Below, in pieces: positions 12,902-26,642 of a DNA stretch of 64,000 bases. The DNA is taken from contig VXAU01003736.1 of NCBI GenBank assembly GCA_013399695.1, positions 199,452 to 263,451 on the forward strand, read 5' to 3'. Position numbers and translations under genes: made by a program. The DNA is from Formicarius rufipectus. Its lineage: Eukaryota > Chordata > Aves > Passeriformes > Formicariidae. Under the pieces are notes generated by a model that was not told the origin of the DNA, did not search any database, and saw nothing but the letters and a program-made list of their open reading frames with translations. Position 1 is the stretch's first letter, and the number at the start of each line of letters is the position of its first letter.

Positions 12902-15900
12902 TGACTTTCTGGCACATACACACAAACACATGTACAAGACGTATATGTGAGAAGAATACTATATAATACTCTGTTGATATCTTTGCATCATAGTATGTAC
13001 ATATATTGCATTAGGTACTCCAATATGGTCTTTCTGTTTCTAATGTTGCCATGTATCTCAACACATATATCCTATGTCACCAGTCTATATTTATAATATA
13101 TTACTTTAAAATTAACTGTAGTTCTAAGGGGGTTAAGGACTCCCCTATCATAAAAAAAATTAATATAAAAGATAAATTTATTCATAAAGATAGAGATTAA
13201 GATATAGCCTTAACATAATTTGAAAATCATTCTGAATAAATTATATTTCTTATGGATATAAACCTCAGCCTATATTTTATTCACTGTGAGTAATGTAATT
13301 ATACTGAAATGCTATTAATAAAATATATTAATAATAATTTTAAAACTCTGGGCAAGCAAATTAACTGAAATTGTTTTGAAAAAGAATATTTAAGGAATGT
13401 GAAGAACCTGGAAATTCCTATGCACCTACATTCTGTGCCTGGCTGTCTCATACACAGATGCTAATGGCACTTCCCTAGAGCTCTGCTGTCATCAGGCCCC
13501 CTTCTTTTAGTGATTTCCTGGAGGGAAAGTGCAAGCATGATAATTTAAGGCCTCAGAGAGCAAACAGAGCAACAATAAGTGTAGATGGCCATAGGTATCT
13601 CCCCTGATGTCTTATTATTTATATAGCTGTTTCCTCTCCATGTTCTACAGAACAAAGCTTTTCAGGATGTATAAATTCTGAGGATGCCCTGTGCATCCTT
13701 GATCTGTCAAGTTTTGACCATAATTTGACTCCTTGTTGTAATGTGACTCTTTTTTTGTTACTCTGGTACTATGCCATTATTTAGTATGTCTGCCTGATGG
13801 ATGTTTAAGGTCTGATACATTACTTTTACATTAGCTGTTACTACTAATACACATTGACTAGTCTACTTCTGCCAGTTTGCCTTCTCTTTTCTCCACATGA
13901 TATGCTATTGAGGCTGTTTTTGCTGTCACCATTTGCATTCCTCAGAATTTCTTCAACTCTTTACAACCTCCCTTGCCAGTTTTTTCATCTCATTTCCCTG
14001 CAGCTACCAATATTAGCCATAGTGGTACTGTGAAACAGATTCTGTCTTGAGGGCTGTCTGGCTGACACTCTACTAAGTTATTCCCAGAAACTTCATCTCC
14101 ATTTATATGAACCGATGATATATTTTCTGGAGCCAGCTCTCCATGCCCCCTTTCAACCAAGCATCATCCTCATGTTTCACTGTAAAACAGGGCTCTAAAA
14201 TCAGCACTTTCTCAGTATTTTTCTAGTCCTTCATGCCTGGACTCTGGTGCAATGACCTGAATGTAAGTTATGGGCTCCTTACACCTGCAACGCAAGTTGC
14301 TACTCACAATATAACATCACTGAGCCCTTGCACCTTATCCCACTCCAGCACGCTTGGCAGTAGTTTCCTTTAGAAGGCAGATTCAAATGGTCTTACAATT
14401 AGCTTGTCCCAGTTCACATTGCAAAGCAGTGACAAAGGCTGATTCAGAATTAGAAAGGGATTGTGCATCCACCTTATCTTTCTTTCTATAGTCTTCTGTT
14501 ATATATAGATGTGTACGTCTATAGTGGGCATTGTAAATACTCCAATATCTACACACAGGCATTCAGGATCCTGCCACACATTTGTCTGAGAAATCTAAAT
14601 AAATGTAATTGTTTACAAAAGTTCTTTCCCACCACTTTAAGATGTGGCATATACATAGTGTATGAATGTTTAAATTTTGTGTGTTAGGTAAACTTACGAG
14701 TTCAATGTTTCTCCCACATAACACAAGTAGACCTTCACTGAATAGTTACAAATCAAATTAGATGCAAACTGAAATGTACTTAAAAACACTAAACATAATT
14801 TCAGTGTATATATTTCAAGCTCAGCTAACTGAGATTTATCCAGTATAATCAGTAAGATTTAATTTAAGCCATTTAATAAATTTATAGAGAGATGCTTTGA
14901 ACCAATGGGCTTTTAATGCATAATAAGAAGAGTGTTAACCTAGCAATTAACAAGACAACAGTATTTCTTACCACTGATTTTTAAATAACTGTTTTCCTGG
15001 TTGTTGTTGCTACTGTGTCAGCTAAAACATACACATAGGGTGTAGATAAAGCACATTCTCTTGAGAACTTCCTTCTTGCAGACTTAGTTGTTTTGGTCAT
15101 TTGGGTTGCAGAACACATGGGATTGGAGAGCAGGGGACAAAGAGAGAAAGATGAAATGGCAGAAGGATTTCCTTGTCTATTGCAGAGTTTACAATAAGCT
15201 CTCCACAGAAGAATTTCCAGCTTGTTTCTGATCTTGATCAAACAGGTGCAAATCAAAAATAAGTAAATGCAAAAATTTACATTCAAGCCATAGCCTTCCA
15301 CTTCTTCTAAGATATGTTTATATTTTCCTGCCAACTAGTTCTTTCCTTCAGGAATTCATTTTAGCTCCCAGCCAGCCCTGTGGTAACTTCAAACAGAGAT
15401 TTTTTTTTTCCTCCCTGCTCTCATCCACAAGTTGTTCTCTTCATGGCCTTCTCTTTCTTCAACAATAGAAACTGTTCGGGCTTTTCATGCTGTTCTGAAT
15501 TCTGACAAATTTCATAAAACAAAGCACGCCAATGAATATATTTTACCAGATAATTTACACACATATGACTCAGGCTGCCTTTGTGAAACTCCACTGTCTC
15601 CTACTTTTTCTTTCTCTCATGCACAATTGCTCCTCCTTGATATCAGACGAATTAAACACTGTCCTGAGAACAGTATCTCTCATTCCAGCACTGTTCTAAA
15701 ACAAAACTCTTTTTCGTCTGACAATCAGGTGAAATCTCACCTACTTCTTCATTCAGCAAACCTATAAGTAGCAATTGAGCTGTTTTTTGAGGAGGATATT
15801 TAAAAAAATAGTAGCTGCTACATAGATTACATACAAGGTCAACCAGAGATTGATTGTTGTTGGCAGCTGGTACCGCTTGAGTTTCAGTACAAATGCACAA

Positions 15901-16361
15901 TAATGAAAATGGTTTCTAGAACCAAGTAGAAGAGGTGACTGGAAGCTCCAAAGACAGTGGAAAAGCAGTGCTATAGTAGATATTAACCTGTGAGGAAGCA
16001 GACTAAAAGTTTTGTGATTGTTAGCAAAAATTTCTCCTGTTTCTTAATCACTGTTTTAGAAAAACATGCTTCATTCATTATACAGCAAACATGATGTCTA
16101 ACTCATGCCACCCATCCATATACTAACACAAAATTCTGGTATGGATACCAATTGGATTTTTTCAACTTCATGTCTCTTAGGATTCACTTTCTTCCAGTGT
16201 TTCTAGATACGTGTGTTTAAATCTGTATTCACTCTGGTATAATGGGGCAACTTCAATATTTAAAACACCGAGTAAACAAAAGGTTTCAGTTTTAATTGTG
16301 CCCTGCCCAAGATATAATTTATTAAATACTATATAGTATTAGCAAGTATAACACTCCAATG

Positions 16362-16381
16362 TACACACACACACACACACA
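16362..16381. repeat. (AC)n microsatellite
   Basis: This is an uninterrupted AC dinucleotide run of about ten units. Confidence 0.9.
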
Positions 16382-17826
16382 AGTAGGAATGAAGATATTT
16401 GGTTACTCAGGTGCAGAAAACTGCAATAATGATTGTTAAATATATTTTTTGCAAATCTAAGTTTATTTATTCAGTTCATAAAAGGGAACTGTCTCTACAG
16501 CAACTGCTGTTATGATACAGCACTAATTTGATACTATCTTCTGTAATGAACTTGGATGTTTTTTACTAAGAGCATTCAGGAAATTTGTTCTGTAGAACAG
16601 TTCAGAAGGTGAAATCTTCAAGATTGGTCAGCTGACCCAAAATGTAAGTACTTATCACAATTATTAGGACTTCTCAATGTTTTGAAATTAGACTGGCTAT
16701 CTCTCTGTTACAGACTGCCTTGAAACATTGCCTGTATTACTGCTCCCATTTTAAAGCCTCTCATCTTTTTCTGAGCTGGAAACCAAACTTAAGCAGCATA
16801 GAGCATTTCAGAACATTGAATAATATGAAAGCTAAATTCCTTTTTAAAATAGTTAAAGAATGGATAGACAATTGGGTGACTGAAAGGATTCATAGATAGT
16901 GTTTTTATTCCTTCTTTTTCTCTTTTTTATTCCTCCAAATATAACGGATGATCCAAAGACAAGCTTGAGATGCGCAGAACTGCACTTCCTTAAGCTTCAT
17001 TAAATCAATTAACAAGCTGGGAAAAAGATGGATATCCTTCATCAGACTGACTTTATTGGAGGTTTGGTTGAATCATACTGTCTCAAAAGGATTATTCTTT
17101 CTGCATTTTAATTTAATGCAATATTAACAGTGAAGCATAAAAATTGCCTGTAAGGAAGTGAATAGAAAATTATAATCAAGAAGGGAATGACAGAAAAGTA
17201 TGCAGAAGACCAACATTTAATCAATAAAGCCAAGAAAAGATAATCGGTCAAATCTATATCCCTTCTGATTGCAAATGCATGAAAAAGATTGCTTTCTTTT
17301 AGGAGACAGCAATACTATCTACCATATGCCATCTTTAGGGTTGACTTCTCTTAGTCTGAGTTGAACAGAGCAAGAGAGAAAAATAAACCATGCTCTGACT
17401 CAGTCCTGTGAGTCCTGGTAGAATCCAGGCAAGGACTTTGATTCATTGTTTGTTTGGAAAGCCTATTTAAGTCATTCCTTCATTTTGCTTGCCTGAGCTT
17501 ATCTCACAGCTGGCTGATGAATTTTCTGCATGTGGATAACCTGTACGCAGTCTACTGGGGGTCTTGGGCACCAGAGGGCTTTGAAAATGTAAACAGGCTG
17601 ACCACTGGATTCAAGGCAACTGAGATCCTACAGACAGTCCTTGCTTTAAAGATCAGAGGTTTTCTCAGGTTTTGTGCTTTGTCTGTTAGTCAAATACATA
17701 GCCTACCTGAGATCAGAGCATTCTTGGGCTTTAAAAATCTATAAAGGGGCTAGACAAGGATGTTTTCTAAAACACATACACATGAGGTATCCAGCTATGT
17801 TAACAGAATGACAAATATCAAGTCCT

Positions 17827-17833
17827 GGGGGGG

Positions 17834-17878
<45 letters not shown>

Positions 17879-17928
17879 AGGATGGCAATAATTTAATAAA
17901 AAAAAAAAAAAAAAATACGGGGGGGGGG

Positions 17929-17975
<47 letters not shown>

Positions 17976-17977
17976 AG
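17827..17977. repeat. Twin G-run/A-run purine tract
   Basis: The structure is G7 (17827-17833), A43 (17834-17876), GAAGGATGGCAATAATTTAAT, A18 (17898-17915), TAC, G10 (17919-17928), A45 (17929-17973), GAAG. Both long A runs start with a G run and end in GAAG, so the tract looks like a duplicated module. Open frames of poly-Phe on the minus strand here are low-complexity artefacts. The exact lengths may not be reliable in a draft assembly. Confidence 0.85.
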
Positions 17978-20900
17978 TGTTTCTTGACACAGCTCTAGAT
18001 ACTGGTATCCAAGAGTTACCATATTTGCTAGTAAAATTTAAGAAGAATCTCTATATTGAAATTCATTGAAAAATGGAAAACTAGGGCAACCCCACTGAAA
18101 GAGAAAAAATGTACTTAGTTGTAATAACTTACATGAAAGGCATCTAAGCAAAATTTATTTTTAAGTCAAACACTGTATGCATGATCAGAGTGTGTCAAAG
18201 CAATTTGAAAACTTTCCGATGCACCAGAAATGAAGAATATTGCATCCCATTGCCACATGCAGATTTCTGGCATTTAACAAGTTGTTAGATAATGATGTAG
18301 TCATTCTCTCAGTGGGGTTCTAATCCTAGTCCTCCTCATTGCCTGCTGTCATAAAACCTGTGAGAACTTAGTACCAGTGAGATGCCTCCTTCCTGCCAAA
18401 CTTGACTATAATTGACCAACGGGTTAAAAACAATCATGAACACATACAGAATATGACTCCTCAAAAATATGTTTAAATACATCTAACCTGCTGACACAGC
18501 CCCAAAGTCCTAAAAATAATGCTTTTTTCTATATATCTCTCTTAATGATGGTGGTGCTTCAGTAATCTCTCATCTGTCAGTTATTTCTAAGAGGAAAAAA
18601 TAGTTTTCTCAGTGGAGTGATTTCTTCCTTTCAATGATCAAGAAATTAATACTGATTAAGTTGTTTATCCATCAAAAGCAGAGTGTAAAAGAAGAATATT
18701 CAGCAAAAAAATTATCCTTGTTACAGTTATGCACTAGAGTTTTGCAAAAGTATGTAGAAGTGACCTAACAAATCTAAGCTATTTTTCTATTAGTCATAAA
18801 CAGACTTTGGTGGCGTACACATAAGGACAAAGTTTGTAGATGAAAGTGGTATATTTTATTAGCTTTTACTGGATTACTGAGAAAATATAAAGAACTTTTC
18901 AGGCATATAGATCTTTCAAGAACTTTGCCTTTTTTATAGCAACAGCATTTTCTGGTCACTCCAACTAAAAGCACTACCTCCAGCTAAAGCTCTTCTGCAG
19001 AAAAGGTCCTAAAAACCGTTACAGATGCCATCAGAGAAACTCAGTCACACCTAGGACAGTCTTGTGACTACTTCTGTAACATCTTGAGATGCTCCAGAAC
19101 AGTCATCAAGAAATTATGAACTCACACAAAATGATAATATCTGATGCTTTAACATCAGTTTAAAAAAATATCCAGGAAGGTCATGATGAGTAATAAACCC
19201 AATACACTACAAAGGAGAAGGAGTCCGTGTAATTACCTAAGCAATCTCATTGCATAAAGCGCATAAAGTGGACCATTGCATCTCTAACTTAAATTTTGTG
19301 TAACAGAGACCAACATTTGGACCAGATCAACACTTGCTCCATGTTGGTCTGAAATAATTCTTGCTCTTTAACCATTTCAGCTTTACAATGCCTTCCTAAT
19401 CCTTTCTTCAGGCTTTGTTCAGTGTTTTCTTCAAGTAGAGGAGAGACAAAATCATTATTATTTCATTCAATTAATATATCATATAGTGCAGCATAGTCTG
19501 GTTGCAATTTAGCTTCAAAGAATTGAAAAAAAATGTGAGTGGAAAATTTTTCTCTGCACAAAAAGTCAACTCGTAATTTGTCAGTTTGTTCTTTTGTTAC
19601 CTCTCTTTTAAAACACAGAACTTTTTCTCCTAGCACTTTCTGAGTTACATAAAACACTTTCATAATCTTTACTGTTTCTTTCTCCCCAAGATGATATTTA
19701 AAGTAATACACAAGAATCTGAAATTGCAGCACTGCCTGTGATTAAGACTCAGGGAAATGTGTTTTACTTGCTCAGAATGATCTCATATTTAAATAAAAGA
19801 ACAATTTAAAGAAAAACAAAGCACTTAAAAATGACACATTTCTTTCTCCCTCAGTAATTTTCCACCTTCTAACATCTTAAATAAGGAAAGTTTGCACTTT
19901 AACACAAACTTTCACAGAAAACTAATCAACAAAATGAATGCATTACTAGGATATAACAGCTGAAATTACCACAGCAGGGTGGTTTTGTAGCTATGTTGGT
20001 ACCTTCATTAGGCAACTCAGGCTGAGCAGGATAATGTGTGTGTATATATGGATATATCCAGATATAGATTTCATAATGAGAGAGAATGGTGGGCAGAAGA
20101 ATGAACCATAAAAGGACATGAGATTCCAGGGGTAAATATCCTGTGTCAATGATGTGCTTTGTTGGGATGCCTAAGAAGAATTCCTTTCTGACTGGGCTGG
20201 ACTGGCTCTGTGAAGAGGAGTCATGCCGATCTGAATTCTCCCCTCTCTGTATCATGCTCTCTCCCATGGTACTGTTAAAGACATGTTACTGATACCTTTT
20301 TTTTTATTTCCAATTTCCCTCTTTTTAATTCATCTGCCCTACTTCTCAGCGTTCACTCCAGACTCCTATTCTCCATTTTGTTCTCCCATGCTCTTACTTT
20401 TTCAAGCAATTTTCTTTTCTCAATCTGTTTTTAAAGTCAATTTTCCTGCCTTCTTTTCTTATTTGATTTTTTTTCTAGGTCTTCATGTTCCTTCTTTTTG
20501 TTTTCTTCCCATTTTCTATTTCTTAGTACTATTCCACCTAGGTCTATTTTACTCTTTCTTCCTAATTTAACTGGAGTTGAACGTCCTACTCTCACAGCCT
20601 TTTTTTGTGCTTCCCCACCAGCTTCTATATAATTTCCAGTCAGTTTTAGCTTTCTTTAGTAATTTCCTTTCATTGCCTCCTGGGCATGCAAGACAAGCTT
20701 TCAGAAACAGAAAACAAGCAGCAGTCCTACTGAAAAGCCCCTGAGCAAGGCAAGACAAGTAACAGTTACTGCCAAGATCAGCCAAGACTGCAGTAAGGAA
20801 GTCTCAGAGGGAGCTGAGGATATAGTCTGGGGCTCCTTGCATGATGCCACCATCCTGCTAGTAGTGGGAGAGAAGAGTAGTGTTTATACAAGAAGAAAAA

Positions 20901-22702
20901 CAAGCTTTTCTTCATTCTTTAGTAAAGACAGCCAGCTGGAATTTCAGTATGATGTTTTTTCCCTCATACAGAATATACTTAGAGGTGTAGCCCAGGATTA
21001 CCCCTCTTGACTTAATAACACAGCAATATTCACTGATTCGAGTGTCACCTATCTGGTAGCTCACACCATGCAGTACTGTTGCTTGAGATAATTTTTGGAT
21101 TCAGGCAAACAGCAGATATCTTGCATCGAATTTACCACGTGTTTTTACAAGGAAGATTAGTTCATGGGGTGCCTGGAGAGACATTCTTTCCAGTTTTTCT
21201 CAAAGTTACACAGGAGTTATTTGGAAAGGATTTGGAAAGGATGTAATTGCTCAGGGAAAGGTGGTTGACTGTTCACTGTCTTCACTCTTCATGCATTTGT
21301 CTCATTAATTAATGGCCTCCCTTCAAATGAGAATTCCCATGTTTTTACCAGAGGCAAGGGGACTGATTTGAAGAAGCCATTACGTTTATGCTATGGAATT
21401 ACCTGAACTTCCCCATCATGTCTGCAAGCAGGATATTACATTGTGAGGCTCTAAAAAGAAAAGAATTTGATCTGTGGATGGGTGTATCAGAGCTTCATGC
21501 TCAGAGTGCTGTCTGCATGGGATGTATGAGACACATGAGACAGCAGATGCATGGGAGATTGAAAAACCTATGTCCAGCAGGAGTGCAATGGGTCTCAGGT
21601 AAGGCAATGAGAGCACTGGTAGGTGGGATGTCTACATTACATCAATCGCAAAGCCTTGGGTTAGTGTAGGAAATGCTAGGATAGTCTGCTGACAATTTTA
21701 GTTTTACAAACCAGTTAGGTGACTTCTGGTTTTATTTGTTTTGTGTTCATTTATGCACAGATGATTATACTTGCTCTTCCTATCATGTTGGGTTTACTAC
21801 CTCAGTAGATGTTGCCTACCTGAGCCCCTCTCTATGTGTAATAGTGATTAGTCTCAGTTCTTCAATACACTTAAGTCTGTAATGGCAACTGACCATGTTA
21901 ATTTCCTAACACAATGTAAGGTTTGCAAGAATGAGCTTGAAAACATTTCAGAAATTGTTGGGGGGCGGGGGGTGTTATTTAAAGCAAGGACACATAGCTT
22001 TTTGGCACTAATATTTTCATGTAGATGGCTCTGTATTCATATTCTCAATTCATAGTTGGCTCTGTAAATATAAATGCTCTTGGTGGAAGAAACCCCTAAG
22101 GCATTAGGAAAATAGTAGTGCTTTCTGCATGTAGGGGTCTACTGTATAGCTATCTATTTGAAGGGCATAAATGTATGCCTCTGTGTTTATAAAATGAATT
22201 TAAAACTGGGAAGGAAATTTTCCTCTTGATTTCAACTAACTAACTGTAATGTACATTTATATTACCACTGGATTATTTCAGAATAGAAAGTCGCTACTGG
22301 TATATAATTTGAAAACACAGGGTTTACATAACTTCATCACTTAATATAGTTATTGAAACAGCTAAACTTGTTGTCAGATAGTGTAATTCCTATTTAATTT
22401 TTACCTTTCTCTCATATTTTTCCCTTCAGTTCCAATGGGAATAATAAATAACATGTGAAAAGTCACCAGAAGAAGACAGCCTTTAACCTCAGAAATACAA
22501 GTCAGACTGCACTTTTGTTTCATTCACTTCATTGGAAACAAACGAAAATATTTTATAAAACAGGCACAGAAATAGACACAGAAAATTCCAATATTAGCAT
22601 AAAGAAATTTTTTGTGAAGAAAGCACGAAGTCTTTTTTCAATGCCCATCATATTGTACATATTTACTGACCATTATTATCATGCTGTTTCCTTCCCATTT
22701 AG

Positions 22703-22943
22703 GAGATTGTCAACTTCAACTGTCGGAAGCTGGTTGCTACAATGCCTCTTTTCGCTAATGCAGACCCAAATTTTGTGACTGCCATGCTAAGCAAACTGCG
22801 ATTTGAGGTGTTCCAACCTGGAGACTATATTATCCGAGAAGGGGCTGTGGGTAAAAAGATGTATTTCATTCAACATGGTGTTGCTGGTGTCATCACCAAA
22901 TCCAACAAGGAGCTGAAGCTGACAGATGGTTCTTACTTTGGAG
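22703..22943 (+). CDS. HCN1: HCN1 exon encoding the end of the C-linker and first half of the cyclic-nucleotide-binding domain (241 bp)
   Basis: The exon encodes EIVNFNCRKLVATMPLFANA followed by DPNFVTAMLSKLRFEVFQPG and onward to LTDGSYFG, plus the first base of the next codon. This covers C-linker helices D'-F' and the first beta strands of the cyclic-nucleotide-binding beta-roll. The acceptor is TTCCCATTTAG and the donor is GGAG|GTGAGT at 22944. The split codon (G|AG) encodes the Glu equivalent to HCN2 Glu582, which contacts cAMP. The acceptor phase 0 matches the exon at 2210-2356, and the exit phase matches the exon at 40490. The open frame seen from 22742 starts at an internal Met and is not a separate gene. 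Compared with my memory of human HCN1 there are only conservative differences, around KSNKELKL. Confidence 0.97.
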
Positions 22944-24589
22944 GTGAGTAGGAAAAAATGCATGGTAACAATGGAGTGAATGCTCTAGAACAAAACATGT
23001 TCACATAACAGACTAAAAGAGACTTGAAAATAAGTCTACTAAGTGTCTTTTGCCTATTCAAACTACATTATATTAATCTTTGAAAAAGAATACAGGTTTT
23101 TTGATCATAAATGTAAAGGTAAAAATCATGTTATAGTTTGCAAAATTAAGTAATGGATAGGAGAGCAGTATTTACATGGGATATTTTTATAATTCATGAA
23201 TATTTCAGGATGTTATTAGTGCTTTTTCACTGAATTTTAGCACACAATAAAGTTTAGTCTTCTGGTATACAATATGACAAATTGGACTCCCTATCTGTCT
23301 AGGTAGCTCTCTAACAGATGTATATTAATAAAAACAAGGCATGGGTTTTAATACTAATTAAATTAATCTGGTAATCACAATGAAAATAATTTTTTGTTTA
23401 GATGAAGGCATCTGAACATTTTGATGACACCAATTTCTTTTTTACTCCTTAAAACTAACTGATATAAAAAAGCTGTTCCTTGTGACTGTACATTTTCTTT
23501 GTGCAATAGAATTAGTGTCTGCTTCTGTAAGCAGCAACAAGGCTGGTTTTCAGAAGCTGATTGAACATTTGTGTCACTATTGCTGCCCATAAGGTTGGTC
23601 ATTTTATCAATTTTCTGTTGAATTCTATGAATCATCCCAGAAATGAGCTGAAACCCTTTCCAAAAATGTTCAATTGAAAGTCTAATCAGTGTCATTTAGC
23701 TGGTGTACGGAGTGGGGAAGGTTAGAAAAGTGAATTGGGCTCAGTGTTTGAATTGGGCTATAGAGTTACTTAACTAATCCCATTTTAGAATAATACCCTA
23801 AAGCAACTCCTAATGATCTGGCCAGCAGACCTTGTCACTCTGCAGTAGCCTCTGCAAGGTGATTTGTATCACCAGTATTTGTAGAAGCACTTTGGTGTAG
23901 AGGTCTTGTGCTTATCCCACGGGATTAAAGTGTAGATGCTGAAGACAGGAGATTAAGCAGAAAGAAAAGGTAAATGCTGAGGATGAAGAAACAGAGCAAC
24001 CTTGGTTTTGGTCTCCTCCATGCTTAGCAGTGCCCTAGTTTATGAAAATGAGTTTGCAAGAGCCTGCGTGCTGAATCTGGCCATAATACTCCTCTGAACC
24101 AGCAGAGGATCAGAGGAGATTGCACATGAAAGTATTTTACATAACTATCAGCCTGTTGTTGCAGTGCAAAAAACTATTTAGCTCATCCTATTCAGCCACT
24201 ACCCTTCTTTACAGGAATGCAGACAAAAAAATAAGCTACTTGCAATAAGCTACTTGTGGTGAGACACCACAAGAACTTACTACACTGCATACCAAAGCAC
24301 TTTTGCTCATCTAAACTGCAGCTGGAATGAGACAGGTGTTGCAAAAATGGGTGCAAATGCATCCAAAGTCTGGTAGCTGCTGGGGCAAATGGAAGGTAAT
24401 AGCTGCTGCTGTAGCCTGGAGAAGTGAGGAGAGGAAAGGAAGGGTAAATGCAAAGGGAGAGAGAGCAATAGGAAGGAAGTGCCCTAGGATCCAAAGTGGT
24501 GTGGCTCAGATCTGCTGTAACAAATCACAATATAGTGTTGTGAATTTCCAGAAGTGTATTTCAGACTGGAGAAGAAAGACCTATTTGGC

Positions 24590-24752
24590 TCAGAGAAGTT
24601 GTGAAAATGTTCAAGACCAGATTGGACTGGGCACTGAGCAACCTGATCTTGTGAATGGCACCCCAGCCCATGGCTAAGGAGTTGGAACTAGGTACTCTTT
24701 AAGGATCTCTCCAACCCAAACTGTTCTATGATTCTGTAATTCTGTCATTGAA
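24590..24752 (+). mobile_element. CR1 LINE 3'-end fragment
   Basis: The sequence contains the usual CR1 terminal blocks in sense orientation: TGTTCAAGACCAGATTGGAC, GGCACTGAGCAACCTGATCT, TTAAGGATCTCTCCAACCCA, ending TTCTATGATTCTGTAATTCT. It is heavily 5'-truncated. The 5' edge is approximate. Confidence 0.9.
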
Positions 24753-26642
24753 AAGAGAGGAAACAAGGTCCACATCAGATAGCTGTGAAATGGTTGGGAT
24801 CATGAAAAGCAGAAAGTAAAAAAAGAAAATTCTAACATTCTCATCTCTCTGGAGAACACACTCTTTTCCTGAAATATGGATCAGAATCTGAGTAAAGCTT
24901 CCTGAACAAAGCAGACCTAGAAAACATTGCCCAGTAGAAGAGCAAGCCTGTGTTCAAATCTGAACACCAATAACCCCTTTTTTTACCTAATGGAGACATG
25001 AAAAATCTGTGGCTCAGGTGCTGTTTAAGAAGATGCAATTTATAAAAATCTATCTGTATAGCTCCTAGGTCTGACACAATGAATCAGTATCAATACTTTT
25101 ATTCCCAGAAGCAAGTAGAGAGCATGTAGGTAAGAGGGATGTGCCATGCCTAAACAGATCCTTTTTCAATTTTTAGATGTCTTATGATTTGAAATTTCCT
25201 TGTTCCAGCTCAGAGATGCTAACTTCTGGATGTCAGATATGCCCCAGAGATGAGTTGCCTGGAGGCCCTGGCTCTGGGGATATTTGGGAGTCCCTGGAGA
25301 GCCATGCTAGCCTCCAGAACACATGGAGGGTTTCACCAAAGTCCTGCCTTGTATTTGGAAAACATTTATCAAACTCTTAATATGTAAAGTGTTTGGATAT
25401 TAATAAAATTGTACCAGTAAAAAACTTAGGTAAAAAGACCAGTAAAAAACAATGCTTAAGTTGTGGGAGAACTGGCGATTAGTGTGAAAGCCAAGATTTA
25501 AGAACAAAAGCGCCGTTACTAATATTTGAATGAAGACTGTTGGGAGAGCAAAAGCCTGGCAAGCAAAAAGTTGCAGTAAAAAAGAGAGGAAACATCTGGA
25601 GGTTGGAAGACTGAGATGCTGCTGAACATTTAAATTCTCTTGGTTGATCTTTGGTTTTAGTTAAAAAAAAAAATCCCTACGAATCTGGTCTGATAGGAAA
25701 CTAGGTAAAGGTGGCAATTGGTTGGTAATTTTCAAAAAGAACATGCCTGCATAACCACCAGTGGACTACATCAGACTACATCTTTGCTGTATATTTTCTG
25801 TTGATTTTTGAAGAACATGCAGAGTGGTGAGTTTAGAGAGAGCTCTCTATAGATCTGGGCTTGATTATCATCTCCCTCTTTCCTCACTGGTTTCTCCTTT
25901 TGGGAGGGAAGGAGTTAAGTACAAGAGTACTCTGTAACCACGGAGATATTGGGTTTTTTTCATTGGTATTCCTGTGGGAAGAGTACTCTGCCCCTTAACC
26001 TTCATGTGTGTTCATAGATATAATATTCTTGAACTCTGTGTCTAGGAGCATTACTTAGCCCAGCAGTGTGTAGGATGCTGATTTTCAACCCAAAAAGGTG
26101 ATTGTTTTTCAGACTGCTGGTTGAAGGATGTTGTCATCCTACCTATCTACTTCAAATGCTAATAGGAATTTGAAAGTAATTTCTGGTACTATCCTTTTTC
26201 CTAGTTTGTATCTCCCCTGCCCTCACCCCAAACCTCCCTTTGATGGAAGGAATTTGGGAGAAATGCTAACCAGTCTACTTTCAATCAGATCTGCAGTCAA
26301 CATATCAAAAAAAAACTCTCCCAATTATTAGATGACAAAAATATATTCAGAAAAATAGTTTGATTTGAGGTTGACCATGTTCCTTCAAACTTTTCAGTAG
26401 TGACCACCAAGAAATTAAAGAGAAAGCTATAAACTACGTCTTGAACAGGTGTGGACCAGTGGAAGGATTGTTTAATAACGATTCTGGTCGATCCATTTTC
26501 ATTTGACTTTTACTGACATTTGTAGAAAACAGTAACTTTTTACTGCCTTACCTTATAATACCTGTCCTCATATGATGTGCTTATGTGACTTTTTATAAAA
26601 GGGACAGGAACTAGACAAGGAAGAATACCTGAAATTAATTTT

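Larger units (their letters stand above)
2357..22702 (+). other. HCN1: HCN1 intron, 20.3 kb
   Basis: The intron is bounded by GTAAGA (2357) and CATTTAG (22696-22702), both consensus splice sites. It is AT-rich and holds one recognisable CR1 fragment (4601-5155), a 30-bp perfect palindrome (8101-8130), TA/CA microsatellites near 12.6-12.9 kb, an AC repeat near 16.4 kb and an unusual G/A tract near 17.9 kb. Ns lie at 3770 (in a poly-A run) and 12702 (in a TA repeat). I see no alternative exon, RNA gene or further transposable element that I can name. The remaining stretches (about 2.4-4.6, 5.2-12.6, 13-17.8 and 18-22.7 kb) look like ordinary unique AT-rich intron. Confidence 0.9.

Noticed and set aside
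17739..18022. Minus-strand frames encoding long poly-Phe
   Set aside because: They are translations of the poly-A/G tract and have low complexity only.
21960..21973. G-run with a GC-box-like core (GGGGGGCGGGGGG) in an intron
   Set aside because: It is isolated in AT-rich DNA with no CpG island or other promoter features, and too short to support a quadruplex or promoter call.
24228..24258. Small tandem repeat AATAAGCTACTTG twice
   Set aside because: A trivial local duplication; several similar ones occur (for example 25412-25450 and 46397-46430) and none suggests function.
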